From assembly GCA_023150295.1 (NCBI GenBank), contig JAKLLE010000049.1, forward strand, positions 1 to 55,434: a stretch of DNA of 55,434 nucleotides, in the 5' to 3' direction. Below, piece by piece: positions 10,392-19,331 of the stretch (positions within the stretch are counted from its first letter, which is position 1; every line of letters begins with the position of its first letter). Under the pieces are notes generated by a model. It saw only the letters and a list, made by a program, of their open reading frames with translations. It did not search any database and was not told where the DNA came from. A program made the position numbers and the translations under genes. Source of the DNA: Giesbergeria sp. (GTDB taxonomy: Bacteria > Pseudomonadota > Gammaproteobacteria > Burkholderiales > Burkholderiaceae_C).

Positions 10392-11620
10392 TGCAGCGCT
10401 ACTGGCCGGGTTTTGAATGGCAGGTGGCCTGGCGCTTCTTGCGTGAAGGTCGCATGCAGACGTTGCTCATCATCGTGGGCGTGGCGGCCGGGGTCGCCGT
10501 GGTGGCCTACATCTCCGCGCTCATTGACGGGTTGCAGGCCAACACGCTGGCCAAGACGCTGGGGGCGCAGGCGCACATCAGCCTGCGTGCGCCCGAGGAC
10601 CTGGTGGCGCCAGCAGCCCGCCTGGAGGCAGCCACCACAGTGCTCAGCAACACCCAGCCGCGTGCCCAGCGCCTGCGCTCCGTGGCCAACTGGCAGGCGC
10701 TGCTGCCGGTGCTGCAGTCCACGCCGGGCGTGGCAGCGGTGTCGCCCATGGTGTCGGGCGCAGGCCTGGCGCTGCGCGGTGAGGCGGCGCTGGCCATTGC
10801 GCTGATGGGCGTGGAGCTGGAGCGCTACGACCGCATCGTCAACCTGCGCTCCAAGGTGGTGGCGGGGCGCGCCAGCCTGCAGCCGGGCGAGGCCATCATC
10901 GGCCGCGAGCTGGCCGCCGATCTAGGCCTGCGCGTGGGCGACCGCCTCACTCTGCGCACCGGCCTGGTGAGTGACTCCGCGCGTGTGACCGCGCTGGTGG
11001 ACCTGGGTGTGAAAGACCTCAACCGCCGCACCGTCATCGTGCCGCTGCGCGCGGCGCAAAGCCTGCAAGGCCTGCCCGGCGGCGCTACGCACCTGGATTT
11101 GACGGTGTCCGATGTCTGGGCCGCGCAGGCCTTGGCCGAAAGCCTGCGCCGCCAGCACCCGCTGCGTGTGGAAAGCTGGCAGGAGAGCAACGCCCAGCTC
11201 GTTTCGGCGCTCAACGCCCAGAGTGTCAGCACCACCATCATCCGCGCGGTGGTGCTGGTGGTGGTGGTGCTGGGTATTGCCAGCGTGCTGGTGGTGTCGG
11301 TGGTGCAAAAAGGGCGCGAAATCGGCATCCTGCGCGCCATGGGCGCCACGCGCGGGCAGATGTTGCGCGTTTTTCTGCTGCAGGGCGCGGTGGTGGGGGC
11401 ACTGGGATCGGTGCTGGGCATCGCACTGGCGGTGGCGCTGGTCTGGGCCTTCACCACGTTTGTGCGCGGTTCGGATGGGCTGCCGCTGTTCGCCATCACC
11501 GTGCCGGTGGACACCGCCCTGCGCGTGGCCCTGACGGCCACGCTGTGCGGCGTGCTCGCCGCCGTGGCGCCTGCGCGCCGGGCCGCAGCCATGGACCCGG
11601 CACAGGCGATACGCATGTAA
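10391..11620 (+). CDS. ABC exporter permease (MacB/LolE FtsX-like)
   Basis: A 409-residue permease with the MacB/FtsX topology: one helix near residue 20-45, a large periplasmic domain (about 50-275) and three C-terminal helices (285-400). The stretch GREIGILRAMGATRGQM, the coupling region of the family, sits before helix 3. The ATG overlaps the adaptor stop (TGATG). The nucleotide-binding domain is encoded separately by the next gene, so this is a split MacB-like system. Confidence 0.9.
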   Translation: MQRYWPGFEWQVAWRFLREGRMQTLLIIVGVAAGVAVVAYISALIDGLQANTLAKTLGAQAHISLRAPEDLVAPAARLEAATTVLSNTQPRAQRLRSVANWQALLPVLQSTPGVAAVSPMVSGAGLALRGEAALAIALMGVELERYDRIVNLRSKVVAGRASLQPGEAIIGRELAADLGLRVGDRLTLRTGLVSDSARVTALVDLGVKDLNRRTVIVPLRAAQSLQGLPGGATHLDLTVSDVWAAQALAESLRRQHPLRVESWQESNAQLVSALNAQSVSTTIIRAVVLVVVVLGIASVLVVSVVQKGREIGILRAMGATRGQMLRVFLLQGAVVGALGSVLGIALAVALVWAFTTFVRGSDGLPLFAITVPVDTALRVALTATLCGVLAAVAPARRAAAMDPAQAIRM

Positions 11621-11626
11621 TCGAGT

Positions 11627-12349
11627 GTGACGATGCTGATCGAACTGCACGACCTGCGCAAACGCTACAACCTGGGCCAGCCCAACGAGGCCGAGGTGTT
11701 GCATGGGCTGGATCTGCGCGTGCAGCGCGGCGAGTTTTTGGCACTGATCGGGCCTTCGGGCTCGGGCAAGAGCACCCTGCTCAACATCCTGGGCCTGCTG
11801 GAGCGCATGACCGAAGGCGACTACCGGCTGCTGGGAGACTCGGTGCGTGGTCTGTCGGATGCAGAACTCACGCTGCGCAGGCGCAGCACGCTGGGCTTTG
11901 TATTCCAGTTCCACCACCTGCTGCCCGCCTTCACGGCGCTGGAAAACGTCACCCTGCCCGCGCTGATGCACGCGGGCCGGGTCAGCGCCCAAGCCGACGC
12001 CAAGGCACGCGAACTGCTCGACGCCGTGGGCCTGGCGGCCGCCCTGCACAAGCGGCCGTCGGAACTGTCGGGCGGCATGCAACAGCGCGTGGCCATTGCG
12101 CGCGCGCTGGTCATGGACCCGCCGCTGGTGCTGGCCGATGAGCCCACGGGCAACCTCGACACCGCATCCTCCGATGACGTGTTTGCGCTGCTGCGCCGCA
12201 TCCACGCCGAGCGCGGCACGGCCTTCATCGTCGTTACCCACGACCCGCGTCTGGCGGCGCGTTGCGATCGGCTGGTGGAGCTGGTCGATGGCCGTGTCGC
12301 GCGCGACGAAGCGGTGGCGCAGGCTATGCCCGAGGCACCGCCACGGTGA
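11627..12349 (+). CDS. ABC exporter ATP-binding protein (MacB/LolD-type)
   Basis: A 240-residue ATPase with Walker A GPSGSGKST, Q-loop FVFQFHHLLP, signature LSGGMQQRVAIARAL, Walker B LVLADEPTGNLD and the switch His in VVTHD. It is closest in style to the LolD/MacB group. GTG at 11627 was taken as the start; ATG at 11633 is equally possible. Its last 26 bases overlap the convergent RidA gene tail-to-tail. It energises the permease encoded just upstream. Confidence 0.9.
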   Translation: MTMLIELHDLRKRYNLGQPNEAEVLHGLDLRVQRGEFLALIGPSGSGKSTLLNILGLLERMTEGDYRLLGDSVRGLSDAELTLRRRSTLGFVFQFHHLLPAFTALENVTLPALMHAGRVSAQADAKARELLDAVGLAAALHKRPSELSGGMQQRVAIARALVMDPPLVLADEPTGNLDTASSDDVFALLRRIHAERGTAFIVVTHDPRLAARCDRLVELVDGRVARDEAVAQAMPEAPPR

Positions 12350-12677
12350 ATACGATTTCCAGCAGATAGTCCGGGCTGGCCAGCTCGGCGCTCACGCAGG
12401 CCCGCGCCGGTGCGCAGCCCGCAGGTAGCCAGGCCTGCCACAGCGTGTTGAAGGCTGCTCGGTCGGTCATGTCTTTCAGGTAGATCGTCGCCATCAGAAT
12501 GTGGCGCTTGTCGGTGCCGCACAGCGCCATGGTGCGCTCGGCCTGCGCAAACAGGGCCTGCGTCTGGTTGGTGATGTCGGTGCCGCTCTCGGGCACCTCC
12601 ACAAAGTACGCAGTGTGCTGGTGCACCACGGCGTCCGACCATTGGGCCTGTGGGTGGATGCGGGTGATGGGGGTCAT
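12324..12677 (-). CDS. RidA (YjgF/YER057c/UK114) family protein
   Basis: A 117-residue protein of the RidA superfamily; members are imine/enamine deaminases or related small-molecule hydrolases acting as trimers. Family features include the FAQAERTMALCG stretch, KRHILMATIYLKDM and the C-terminal PDYLLEIVFTV. In RidA proper the key residue is an Arg in RACV-type motifs, and ARACVSAELA is present here. ATG 12677 was chosen because GGAAG lies 4 bases upstream. It overlaps the ABC ATPase gene at the 3' end. Confidence 0.85.
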   Translation of the reverse strand: MTPITRIHPQAQWSDAVVHQHTAYFVEVPESGTDITNQTQALFAQAERTMALCGTDKRHILMATIYLKDMTDRAAFNTLWQAWLPAGCAPARACVSAELASPDYLLEIVFTVAVPRA

Positions 12678-12754
12678 TGCTTCCAAGTCAATTCAACCTG
12701 TGTGTACAACGCCTGCGGCGCATGAGATGGGCGCCGACGATACCAGGGCTCCCG

Positions 12755-12853
12755 CGCAAGGGCCGCCCCGCCGCGCTGGGAGCGTCCCCCTGCCCGCATG
12801 GCGCAGCCATGCGAGAGCGGGGGGAAGGCCCGCAGGGCCACAGGGGGGTGCTC
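12755..12853 (-). repeat. Family-1 stop-associated hairpin repeat, copy A
   Basis: Read on the minus strand the element begins a few bases after the nirN stop. It contains CACCCCCCTGTGGCCCTGCG, CCTTCCCCCCGCTCTCGC, a variable hairpin loop, GGGGGACGCTCCCAGCG, then CGGCGGGGCGGCCCTTGCGC. The C-rich and G-rich tracts can pair, giving two or three stacked hairpins. Copies B, C and D have the same parts in the same order and polarity. Confidence 0.8.
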
Positions 12854-12859
12854 CCCAGC

Positions 12860-14470
12860 CTAATGCGATGTGCCTTCCGAACGCGTGATCTTGTTCCACA
12901 CGTTGTATTTGCCCACGGGCTTCTTCATGGGCAGGCGCTTGATTTCCTTGAGCGTCTGCGCGTCGTACACGATGATGGCGCCGTCCATCTCCCAGACGCT
13001 GGCCAGGGCGTAGCGCCCGTCCTTGGTGAACTCGATGTGCGCCAGCGTCTTGCCCGGCTCGCGCAGGCTGGCCACGGGCTCCAGCGTGGTCTTGTCGATC
13101 AGTGTGAGCGTGTCCTTGGCCTTGGGGCTCATCATGGAGTCGGTCCAGGCGTAGCGCGTGTGTTCGTGGCTGCGCATGAAGAAGCCCGGCCCCGGCGTGG
13201 GAATGGTCTTGACCGTGCGCCAGGTCTTCATGTCGATCACGTCGATGGCGCCATCCTTGAGGTTGGGGCTGGCCAGCACCGTGGTGCCGTTCCACGCGAA
13301 GGTGATGCCCGAGCCCAGGTGCGGCATACCGGCAATGGGCAGGTCGGCGATCTTGCGGCGCACATCCAGGTTCACCACCTGTGCGCTGGCGCCCTCGGTG
13401 CTGCCTGACTTGGGGCGTGTGGCGCCGAGCACATGGCGGTAGCTCTGGTCAAAGAAGAAGTCGTCCAGCGGTTCGTCCAGCGGCGTGCGGCGCACGTTGT
13501 GGAAGCCGGGCTTGGCGATGGCTTCGCCCATCTTGTAGTCGTGCACCAGGCCGTCGTAGATGGGTGCAGCCTGGGGGTCGTAGGAAACCTCCCAGACCTC
13601 GGGGATGTCCTTGAGCGCCACCACAAAGCTCTTGCGCGGTGCGGCGTCGTACACGGCGGAAGCGCGCGATGCGCTCTTGCCGTCCAGTGTGGTGGCCTCG
13701 ATGCGCTTGACCAATTGCAGCTCGGCGTCGAACAGCACCACCGTACGCGGCAGGTAGTTGGCGGCCATGACCCAGCGTCCGTCGCCACTCACGGCCACGT
13801 TGCGCATGTTCAGGCCCGCGCGCACCTCGGCCACCACGGCCAGGTTCCAAAGGTCGTACTTGGTGATCCAGCCATCGCGCGAGCCAAAGAACACGTAGCG
13901 CCCGTCAGGGGTGAACTTCGGGCCACCATGCAGGGCGTAGCGGCTGGCAAAGCGCGTGAGCACCTCAAAGCGGTCGCCGTCCAGCACCGAGACATGGTGG
14001 TCCCCGCCTTCCACCACCACAAACAGGTTCATCGGATCGGCCTTCCACTGCGGCTGGTTGGCCAGGGGCTTGTGCGGCGTGGGCACGGTGCGCGAGGCGC
14101 GGATGTCGGCATCGCTCCAGCCGGGCGCGGGCAGCACGGGCTGGTAGATCCAGCCCGCCAGCGCGCCGATCTCGGCCTGGGACAGCGTGGCGCCAAAGCC
14201 CGGCATCTGCGTGGCCGTGCGGCCCTCGGTGATGACCTTGAGCGCCTCGGGGCGGCGCAGGCGTTCCAGGCTTTCGGGAAGCAGGGCCGGGCCCATGGCG
14301 CCCGTGCGTTGTGCGCCATGGCAACTGGCGCAGTGCTGCTGGTACAGCGCCGCGGCGTCCACCGTGGCAGCCGTGGTCGGGGTGGTCTGGGCATGGGCCA
14401 ACTCGACACCCATCCACAGCAATCCGAGGGCCAACGCGGGACTGAACCAGCGGTAGAGGTGCTCACGCAT
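12860..14470 (-). CDS. nirN: NirN, cytochrome c/d1-propeller protein (dihydro-heme d1 dehydrogenase)
   Basis: A 536-residue periplasmic NirS paralogue that catalyses the last step of heme d1 synthesis. A signal peptide spans residues 1-28 (ending ELAHAQ). A c-type heme motif C47-A-S-C50-H51 opens the cytochrome domain, and an eight-bladed d1-type beta-propeller follows from about residue 150 (TPDGRYVFFGSRDGWI, FHNVRRTPLDEPLDDFF). The start ATG 14470 overlaps the nirJ end by 8 bases. NirS is about the same size, but I favour NirN because of the heme d1 gene context and the absence of the long NirS N-terminal segment. It is the last gene of the operon, with a family-1 repeat directly after it. 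Confidence 0.85.
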   Translation of the reverse strand: MREHLYRWFSPALALGLLWMGVELAHAQTTPTTAATVDAAALYQQHCASCHGAQRTGAMGPALLPESLERLRRPEALKVITEGRTATQMPGFGATLSQAEIGALAGWIYQPVLPAPGWSDADIRASRTVPTPHKPLANQPQWKADPMNLFVVVEGGDHHVSVLDGDRFEVLTRFASRYALHGGPKFTPDGRYVFFGSRDGWITKYDLWNLAVVAEVRAGLNMRNVAVSGDGRWVMAANYLPRTVVLFDAELQLVKRIEATTLDGKSASRASAVYDAAPRKSFVVALKDIPEVWEVSYDPQAAPIYDGLVHDYKMGEAIAKPGFHNVRRTPLDEPLDDFFFDQSYRHVLGATRPKSGSTEGASAQVVNLDVRRKIADLPIAGMPHLGSGITFAWNGTTVLASPNLKDGAIDVIDMKTWRTVKTIPTPGPGFFMRSHEHTRYAWTDSMMSPKAKDTLTLIDKTTLEPVASLREPGKTLAHIEFTKDGRYALASVWEMDGAIIVYDAQTLKEIKRLPMKKPVGKYNVWNKITRSEGTSH

Positions 14471-15713
14471 GGTGGTGCTCCGGAACGATTTCAATGGTGC
14501 GGCGGTGGCTGAAGGGCGTGACCGCCACGCGCTGTGCGTCGCTGCCTGTGGCCAGGCCGATCTCGTCGTCGCGCAGGTAGCAACCGGGGTCTTCGGCCCA
14601 GGCATCGCCGGTGAGCTGCTGGGCACGCACGCGCGTGTTGCCGCCGCAGATGCTGAAGTAATGGCACCCGGCGCAGCGCCCGCCCACCGGGCGCGGCTTG
14701 GCCTTGAGGCCCGCCATCAGCGGCTCGGAGGTGTCGGACCAGATGCTTGAAAACGGGCGCTGGCGCACGTTGCCCAGGTCGTGGTGCCACCACATGGTGT
14801 CGGGGTGCACGCTGCCCAGGTTGTCGATGTTGGCCACGTTCACGCCGCTGGAATTGCCGCCCCAGGCGACGAGGCGTTCGCGCAGCGGCGCCTCCCACTG
14901 CGGCATGCGATCGCGCACCCATTGCAGCAGGTAGGGGCCGTCGGCGTCGTTGTTGCCGGTCACGTAGTCTTCCTCGCGCCCCTCCAGCGCGGACTGCCAG
15001 GCGCGCTCGAACAGCAGGTCGAGCGCATCGCGCGTGGCCTGGAACTGCGCGTCCTTGCCGCGGTGGATGTTGCCGCGCCCGGCGTAGTTGAGGTGCGAGA
15101 AGTAGAACTTGTCCACGGCCTCCTCGCGCATCAGGTCGAGCAGCGCCGGGAAGTCGTGCGCGTTCATGGCCGTCATGGTGAAGCGCAGGCCCACCTTCAC
15201 GCCGCGCTGGTGCAGGTAGCGCACGGCGGCCAGGCTGCGGTCGAAGGCACCGTCCAGGCGGCGGAAGAAGTCGTGCGTTTCGCGCAGGCCGTCCAGGCTG
15301 ATACCGACATAGTCAAAGCCCATGGTGGCAATGCGGTCGGCCATGGGCTCGTCGATCAGCGTGCCGTTGGTGGAGAGGCCCGTGTAGAACTTCATGTCCC
15401 GCGCGCGCTCGGCGATCTCGAAGATGTCGGGCCGCATCAGCGGCTCGCCGCCCGAAAGGATGAGCACCGGCACCCGGTAGGCCTTGAGGTCGTCCATCAC
15501 GCCGAACACCTCCTGCGTGGACAGCTCGCCCTCGTAGTCGTGGTCGGCCGACAGCGCGTAGCAGTGCTTGCAGGTCAGGTTGCAGCGGCGGATCAGGTTC
15601 CAGATCACCACCGGGCCGGGTGGCTGGCCGCTGCCCCGGCGGGCGGGAACGGGGTAGGTGCCAGTCGCCTGGGCTTGCGCGAGCTCGCGCATGTATTGGC
15701 TGATGCGGAACAT
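14463..15713 (-). CDS. nirJ: NirJ, heme d1 biosynthesis radical SAM protein
   Basis: A 416-residue radical SAM enzyme that installs the carbonyl groups on rings A and B of didecarboxysiroheme during heme d1 synthesis. The radical SAM cluster is C44-NLT-C48-KH-C51, and the SAM-binding LSGGEPLMRPD follows. A C-terminal Cys-rich region (GRCAGCHYFSICGGN and PGCYL) binds the auxiliary cluster. Length matches the family. The gap to nirH is 2 bases, and the end overlaps nirN by 8. Confidence 0.95.
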   Translation of the reverse strand: MFRISQYMRELAQAQATGTYPVPARRGSGQPPGPVVIWNLIRRCNLTCKHCYALSADHDYEGELSTQEVFGVMDDLKAYRVPVLILSGGEPLMRPDIFEIAERARDMKFYTGLSTNGTLIDEPMADRIATMGFDYVGISLDGLRETHDFFRRLDGAFDRSLAAVRYLHQRGVKVGLRFTMTAMNAHDFPALLDLMREEAVDKFYFSHLNYAGRGNIHRGKDAQFQATRDALDLLFERAWQSALEGREEDYVTGNNDADGPYLLQWVRDRMPQWEAPLRERLVAWGGNSSGVNVANIDNLGSVHPDTMWWHHDLGNVRQRPFSSIWSDTSEPLMAGLKAKPRPVGGRCAGCHYFSICGGNTRVRAQQLTGDAWAEDPGCYLRDDEIGLATGSDAQRVAVTPFSHRRTIEIVPEHHHA

Positions 15714-15715
15714 GG

Positions 15716-16207
15716 TTAGCTTTCTTGGCTTTGCCGAAGACGCAGGCCGGTCTTCTTGAGGATGGCGGTGGAGTAAAGAATGTCGTGGCCCCGGCAGGCG
15801 CTGCCCAGCAGTTCGCGCAACTGCACGGCCTGCTGCTCGACCTCGGCGCGCGTGCGGCCATGCAGCATGGCGAACAGGTTGTAGGGCCAGCTCGGCAGTC
15901 GGCGCGGGCGGCGGTAGCAGTGGCTCACGCCGGGCAACTGGCCGATGCGTTCGCCGAGCTGGTCCACCAGCGCGTCGTCCACGTCCCAGACGCTCATGCC
16001 GTTGGCTGTGAAGCCCAGGCGGTAGTGGTTGGGCACGGCGCCGATGCGGCGGATGAGGCCGCTCTCCAGCATTTGTGCCAGGCGCTCGCGCACCTGCTGG
16101 CCGGAGACGCCGAGCTGCTGCCCCACGGCGTCGTAGGGGCGCGGCACCAGCGGCAGGCCGCCCTGGGTGGCGGCGATCAGCTGGCGGTCAAAATCGTCAA
16201 GCGCCAT
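15716..16207 (-). CDS. nirH: NirH, siroheme decarboxylase subunit (Lrp/AsnC fold)
   Basis: A 163-residue Lrp/AsnC-like protein that acts with NirD, NirL and NirG to decarboxylate siroheme to 12,18-didecarboxysiroheme. It has an N-terminal winged-helix part (LPLVPRPYDAVGQQLG) and the NirH-type C-terminal signature DILYSTAILKKTGLRL. It overlaps nirG by 11 bases. The assignment among the four paralogues rests on this C-terminal signature and on gene order. Confidence 0.88.
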   Translation of the reverse strand: MALDDFDRQLIAATQGGLPLVPRPYDAVGQQLGVSGQQVRERLAQMLESGLIRRIGAVPNHYRLGFTANGMSVWDVDDALVDQLGERIGQLPGVSHCYRRPRRLPSWPYNLFAMLHGRTRAEVEQQAVQLRELLGSACRGHDILYSTAILKKTGLRLRQSQES

Positions 16208-16667
16208 GCTGCACTCCGCTGGTCAGGGGGAGCTTGAGTTCAACGAAGAACTCGCGTTCCTTGGGGAAAGCCAGCACGGGGAGGCCCGTTTCGGCCTCGA
16301 TGCGTGCTATCGCGGCCGCGCACTGCGCCGGCGTCTCGGTGCCCAGCACGAACCACATGTTGAGCGCATGGTCGCGTCGGTAGTTGTGCGCGATCTCGGG
16401 GTGGGCGTTGACCTGGGCCGTGACCGCCTCGTAGCGTTCCTCGGGTACGGCCATGGCGGCGAGCACGAACAGGCCGCCCGCGCGCTCGATCTGGAACAGC
16501 GGGCCGAAGCGCGTGAGCATGCCGCTCTCCAGCAGGGCCGACAGCCGACCGATCACGTCGTCCTCGGTCCAGCCGAACTCCAAGGCCACGTCGGCGAAGG
16601 GCCGCTCGGTCAGCGGCAGATCGCCGTGCAGGCGCTCCAGCAGGCGGGCGTCATCCGGCGACAGCAT
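16197..16667 (-). CDS. nirG: NirG, siroheme decarboxylase subunit (Lrp/AsnC fold)
   Basis: A 156-residue Lrp/AsnC paralogue of the siroheme decarboxylase complex. The signatures NYRRDHALNMWFVLGTE and FPKEREFFVELKLPL are those I associate with NirG (AhbA-like) rather than NirH or NirL. It overlaps nirDL by 17 bases upstream and nirH by 11 bases downstream, as in a tightly coupled operon. Confidence 0.85.
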   Translation of the reverse strand: MLSPDDARLLERLHGDLPLTERPFADVALEFGWTEDDVIGRLSALLESGMLTRFGPLFQIERAGGLFVLAAMAVPEERYEAVTAQVNAHPEIAHNYRRDHALNMWFVLGTETPAQCAAAIARIEAETGLPVLAFPKEREFFVELKLPLTSGVQHGA

Positions 16668-17682
16668 CGAGCACCTCCGGTGTGGCGGCGCTGGGGGCAG
16701 CGGCTTCGGGCAGGGCGCGGAAGCGCCGGGGGCCGGTCTGCTTGAAGCGGCGGCACGAAAACAGTACCTCGTGCGAATACTGCGCGAGGCCGGCTTCGGC
16801 GATGGCGCGTGCGATCACATCGCGTACGGCGGCCCGGTCGCGGCCATGGACCATGCAGTACAGGTTGTAGGGCCAACCTTCGGCGCGCTCGCGCCGGTAG
16901 GCCAGGGTTACGCCGGTCACGCGCGCCAGCGCCTCGCCGCAGTTGTCGACTTCGGCATCGGGGATGTTGAATACCGTCATGGCGTTGGCGTCGAAGCCCA
17001 GTTCGTGGTGGCGCACGATGGCGCCGATGCGCCGCACCGTGCCCTGGTCCAGCCACTGCTGCAGCGTGTGCAGCACGGATTCGGGCGTGCGGTCCAGCGC
17101 CTGGGCCCAGGCGTCATAGGGGCGCGGCACCAGCGGCAAGCCGTCTTCGAGCAGGGCGGCGAGCGGTCGGTCGGCGTCGAGCACCGGCGTGGCCTCGCGC
17201 GCCGCCGCCATGGGCGCGGGGGCGGTGCTGCCGCGCAGGTCGAAGCCCAGGTCGATGCGGTAGGCGCGCTGCATGCGCAGTTGCAGTGCGCTCAATCCCG
17301 TGGCCTCTTCGAGCGAGCGCATGGCGGCGCGCACGGGGGCATCGTCCTGGCCGGTCATCACGAACCAGAGGTTGTAGTGGTGCTCGCGCTGGTAGTTGTG
17401 GTTCACGCCGGGGTGGCTGGAAACCACGGCGGCCACGGCGTCCAGCCGCTCTGGCGGCACGGCCATGGCGGCCAGCAGCGCGGCGCCGCCGGCATTGCCT
17501 GCGAACACGCCGCCGATGCGGCTCAGGGCGCCCTCCTGCCGCAGCCGGGCATAGCCGTCCAGCACCTCCTCGGTAGTCAGGCCCTGGGCATCTGCGATCT
17601 GTGCAAAGGGTTCGCGCACCAGTGGGAAGTCGCGCTGCCAGGGGTTGAGCAGGGTCAGGCGCAGGTCGGTGTGGGGGGGCAT
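16651..17682 (-). CDS. nirDL: NirDL, fused siroheme decarboxylase subunits
   Basis: A 343-residue protein made of two Lrp/AsnC-type modules. Residues about 1-155 are NirD-like (NYQREHHYNLWFVMTG, ending MQRAYRIDLGFDL). Residues about 170-325 are NirL-like (LPLVPRPYDAWAQ, ending VLFSCRRFKQTGPRRF). A low-complexity Ala/Pro linker joins them. The D-L fusion is known from Paracoccus and other denitrifiers. The ATG directly follows the nirF TAG with no gap. Confidence 0.9.
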   Translation of the reverse strand: MPPHTDLRLTLLNPWQRDFPLVREPFAQIADAQGLTTEEVLDGYARLRQEGALSRIGGVFAGNAGGAALLAAMAVPPERLDAVAAVVSSHPGVNHNYQREHHYNLWFVMTGQDDAPVRAAMRSLEEATGLSALQLRMQRAYRIDLGFDLRGSTAPAPMAAAREATPVLDADRPLAALLEDGLPLVPRPYDAWAQALDRTPESVLHTLQQWLDQGTVRRIGAIVRHHELGFDANAMTVFNIPDAEVDNCGEALARVTGVTLAYRRERAEGWPYNLYCMVHGRDRAAVRDVIARAIAEAGLAQYSHEVLFSCRRFKQTGPRRFRALPEAAAPSAATPEVLDAVAG

Positions 17683-18864
17683 CTAGAACCCCACCCGCGC
17701 GGCGCGGGACGTGAAGAAGATGCCGCTGGGCGAGTCGATCGTCATCGTTGCCTGGGTGGCGAAGGTCTGGGTGTCGATCACGCTGACGCGGTGGTCGTCG
17801 CGCGAGCTGATCCAAACCGACTCGCCGCGCGGCGTGAATTCCATGTGCAGCACGGCCTTGCCGGGCTCCAGCGTGCGCACGATCTTCTGCGTGGTGGTGT
17901 CGATGACCTGCACGCGGTGGTAGTCGGGCACGGAAAAGTTGACCCACACCTGGCGGCCGTCGGGCCGGGCCATCACGAACACGGGCTGGCCCGCCACCGG
18001 GATGCGGCCCACTTCCTGCCAGGTGTCGGTGTCCACCACCAGCACCTCGTGGCGGCCGATGGCAGGCAGGTAGGCGCGGCGCCCGGCCACGGCCCAGCCG
18101 CGCAGGTGCGGCATCTTGTACACCGGCAGCGGCTCCTGGCCCCGGCCGTAACCGGCCAGGATGCGGCGCACCTGGGGCTTTTCCTCCCACAGGTCCACCA
18201 TGGCCAGGCCGTCCTCGCCGAACAGGCCGGCGATGTAGTGGCGGCCGTTGGGTGTGACCAGCGCGTCGTAGGGCTGGCGGCCGATGTTCGGTAGCTTGGT
18301 GGTCACGGGGCGCGCGGGGTTGGACAGGTCGGTGATCCAGATGGCGTCGGCGTCGAACAGGCTGTAGGCAAAGCGCCGGCCCGGCAGGTCCACGAGGCCC
18401 ACCACGCGCGACAGGCGGCCGGGTTCGAACTCGGCGGGCACGTCGGCCACCAGTTCCAGCGTGGTAGTGTCGAAGGCCTTGATGCCGCCGGGTGTGTAGT
18501 TTTGTGCCACCACCAGGCTGCCGTCGGCGCTGATGGCGCCGCCGATGGAGTTGCCCGCCTGCATCACGCGGCCGACGATGCGCTGGGTCAGCAGGTCCAC
18601 CTTGGTCAGCGCGCCGTCGCGTCCGAAGACGAAGGCATGGCGCGCATCGCGCGAGAACACCACCGAGGCATGGGATAGGTCGCCCAGGCCCGGCACCAGC
18701 CCCAGCAGCTTGCGCTGGCTGGTGTTGACGACAGCCAGCGTGCCCGTGGAGCGTGCCACGATGACGCCCAGGTCGCCCGTGCCCATGGCGGGGGCGGTGC
18801 TGGCACAACCCGCCAGCACCAGCGAGGAAGCGCCCATCAGGGCCAGGCAATCGCGGCGGTTCAT
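17683..18864 (-). CDS. nirF: NirF, heme d1 biosynthesis lipoprotein
   Basis: A 393-residue periplasmic lipoprotein with a d1-type beta-propeller, required for a late step of heme d1 formation. The lipobox LAGC has its Cys at residue 20 after a twin-Arg-like start (MNRRDCLALMG). Propeller repeats of the type GRRAYLPAIGRHEVLVVDTDT run through the protein. The ATG overlaps the stop of the upstream cytochrome gene (ATGA). Confidence 0.92.
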   Translation of the reverse strand: MNRRDCLALMGASSLVLAGCASTAPAMGTGDLGVIVARSTGTLAVVNTSQRKLLGLVPGLGDLSHASVVFSRDARHAFVFGRDGALTKVDLLTQRIVGRVMQAGNSIGGAISADGSLVVAQNYTPGGIKAFDTTTLELVADVPAEFEPGRLSRVVGLVDLPGRRFAYSLFDADAIWITDLSNPARPVTTKLPNIGRQPYDALVTPNGRHYIAGLFGEDGLAMVDLWEEKPQVRRILAGYGRGQEPLPVYKMPHLRGWAVAGRRAYLPAIGRHEVLVVDTDTWQEVGRIPVAGQPVFVMARPDGRQVWVNFSVPDYHRVQVIDTTTQKIVRTLEPGKAVLHMEFTPRGESVWISSRDDHRVSVIDTQTFATQATMTIDSPSGIFFTSRAARVGF

Positions 18865-19238
18865 TCAGAGCCTTTCATGGGTTCGGGAAATCCGGCGAGC
18901 AACTGCCGGGCAATCCAGTGGGCCTCGTCCTCGGTCAGCATGGCCTTCCAGGGGGCCATGGGCGTACCGGGACGGCCACCGTAGATGGTCGATGCCATGG
19001 ATTCGAGCGGCTTGCCCGCCAGGGCTTCGCGCGTGAGCGCCGGGCCCAGGCCACCCGTCAGGTGCAGGCCGTGGCAGGAGCCGCAGTCCTGGCGCACCAT
19101 GCGCACCAGCTCGCGTTGGCGTTGTGCGCTGGGCTCGGGGGCGTCGGCCCGGGCGCCCAGTGAGGCCAGGGCCAGGCACAGCGCCACGGCCGGGCGCATA
19201 GCGGCGGGGCGGAGACGAAAAGGGGCATTTGCAGGCAT
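18861..19238 (-). CDS. nirC: NirC-like small c-type cytochrome
   Basis: A small periplasmic monoheme cytochrome c and first gene of the minus-strand heme d1 operon. It has a signal peptide (PAVALCLALASLGARA), one CGSCH heme site and a distal-Met candidate in GTPMAPWKAML. In other denitrifiers NirC supplies electrons for NirN or NirS. ATG 19238 gives 125 residues; ATG 19199 gives 112 residues and a shorter signal peptide. Neither has a clear Shine-Dalgarno. It overlaps nirF by 4 bases. Confidence 0.75.
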   Translation of the reverse strand: MPANAPFRLRPAAMRPAVALCLALASLGARADAPEPSAQRQRELVRMVRQDCGSCHGLHLTGGLGPALTREALAGKPLESMASTIYGGRPGTPMAPWKAMLTEDEAHWIARQLLAGFPEPMKGSE

Positions 19239-19288
19239 GGCAGCGGCGTGGGGGCTGGGAATTGCCGCAACCATTTGCGACAGGCCTG

Positions 19289-19294
19289 CATAAT
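19289..19294 (-). promoter_or_regulatory. Candidate -10 of the nirCFDLGHJN promoter
   Basis: On the minus strand GATTATG is read at 19295-19289. With the FNR-like box centred at 19324.5, a start site near 19283 puts the box at -41.5 and this hexamer at the -10 position, the class II activator geometry. The inferred leader is 45-84 bases depending on the nirC start. Confidence 0.5.
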
Positions 19295-19317
19295 CCGCCG
19301 AAACGTCGCCCATGTCC

Positions 19318-19331
19318 TTGACGTCAGTCAA
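19318..19331. promoter_or_regulatory. FNR/DNR/NNR-type box in the nirE-nirC divergent region
   Basis: TTGACGTCAGTCAA is a perfect dyad (TTGAC-N4-GTCAA) matching the FNR/CRP-family consensus TTGAY-N4-RTCAA. It lies between divergent heme d1 gene sets that are expected to be induced without oxygen or by NO. Its centre is 41.5 bases from plausible starts in both directions, with GATTATG for nirC and GACAAT (19355-19360) for nirE. Confidence 0.75.

Noticed and set aside
16453-18294. A 613-codon plus-strand open frame across nirG, nirDL and nirF
   Set aside because: Crosses three overlapping, recognisable minus-strand genes and shows shadow composition.
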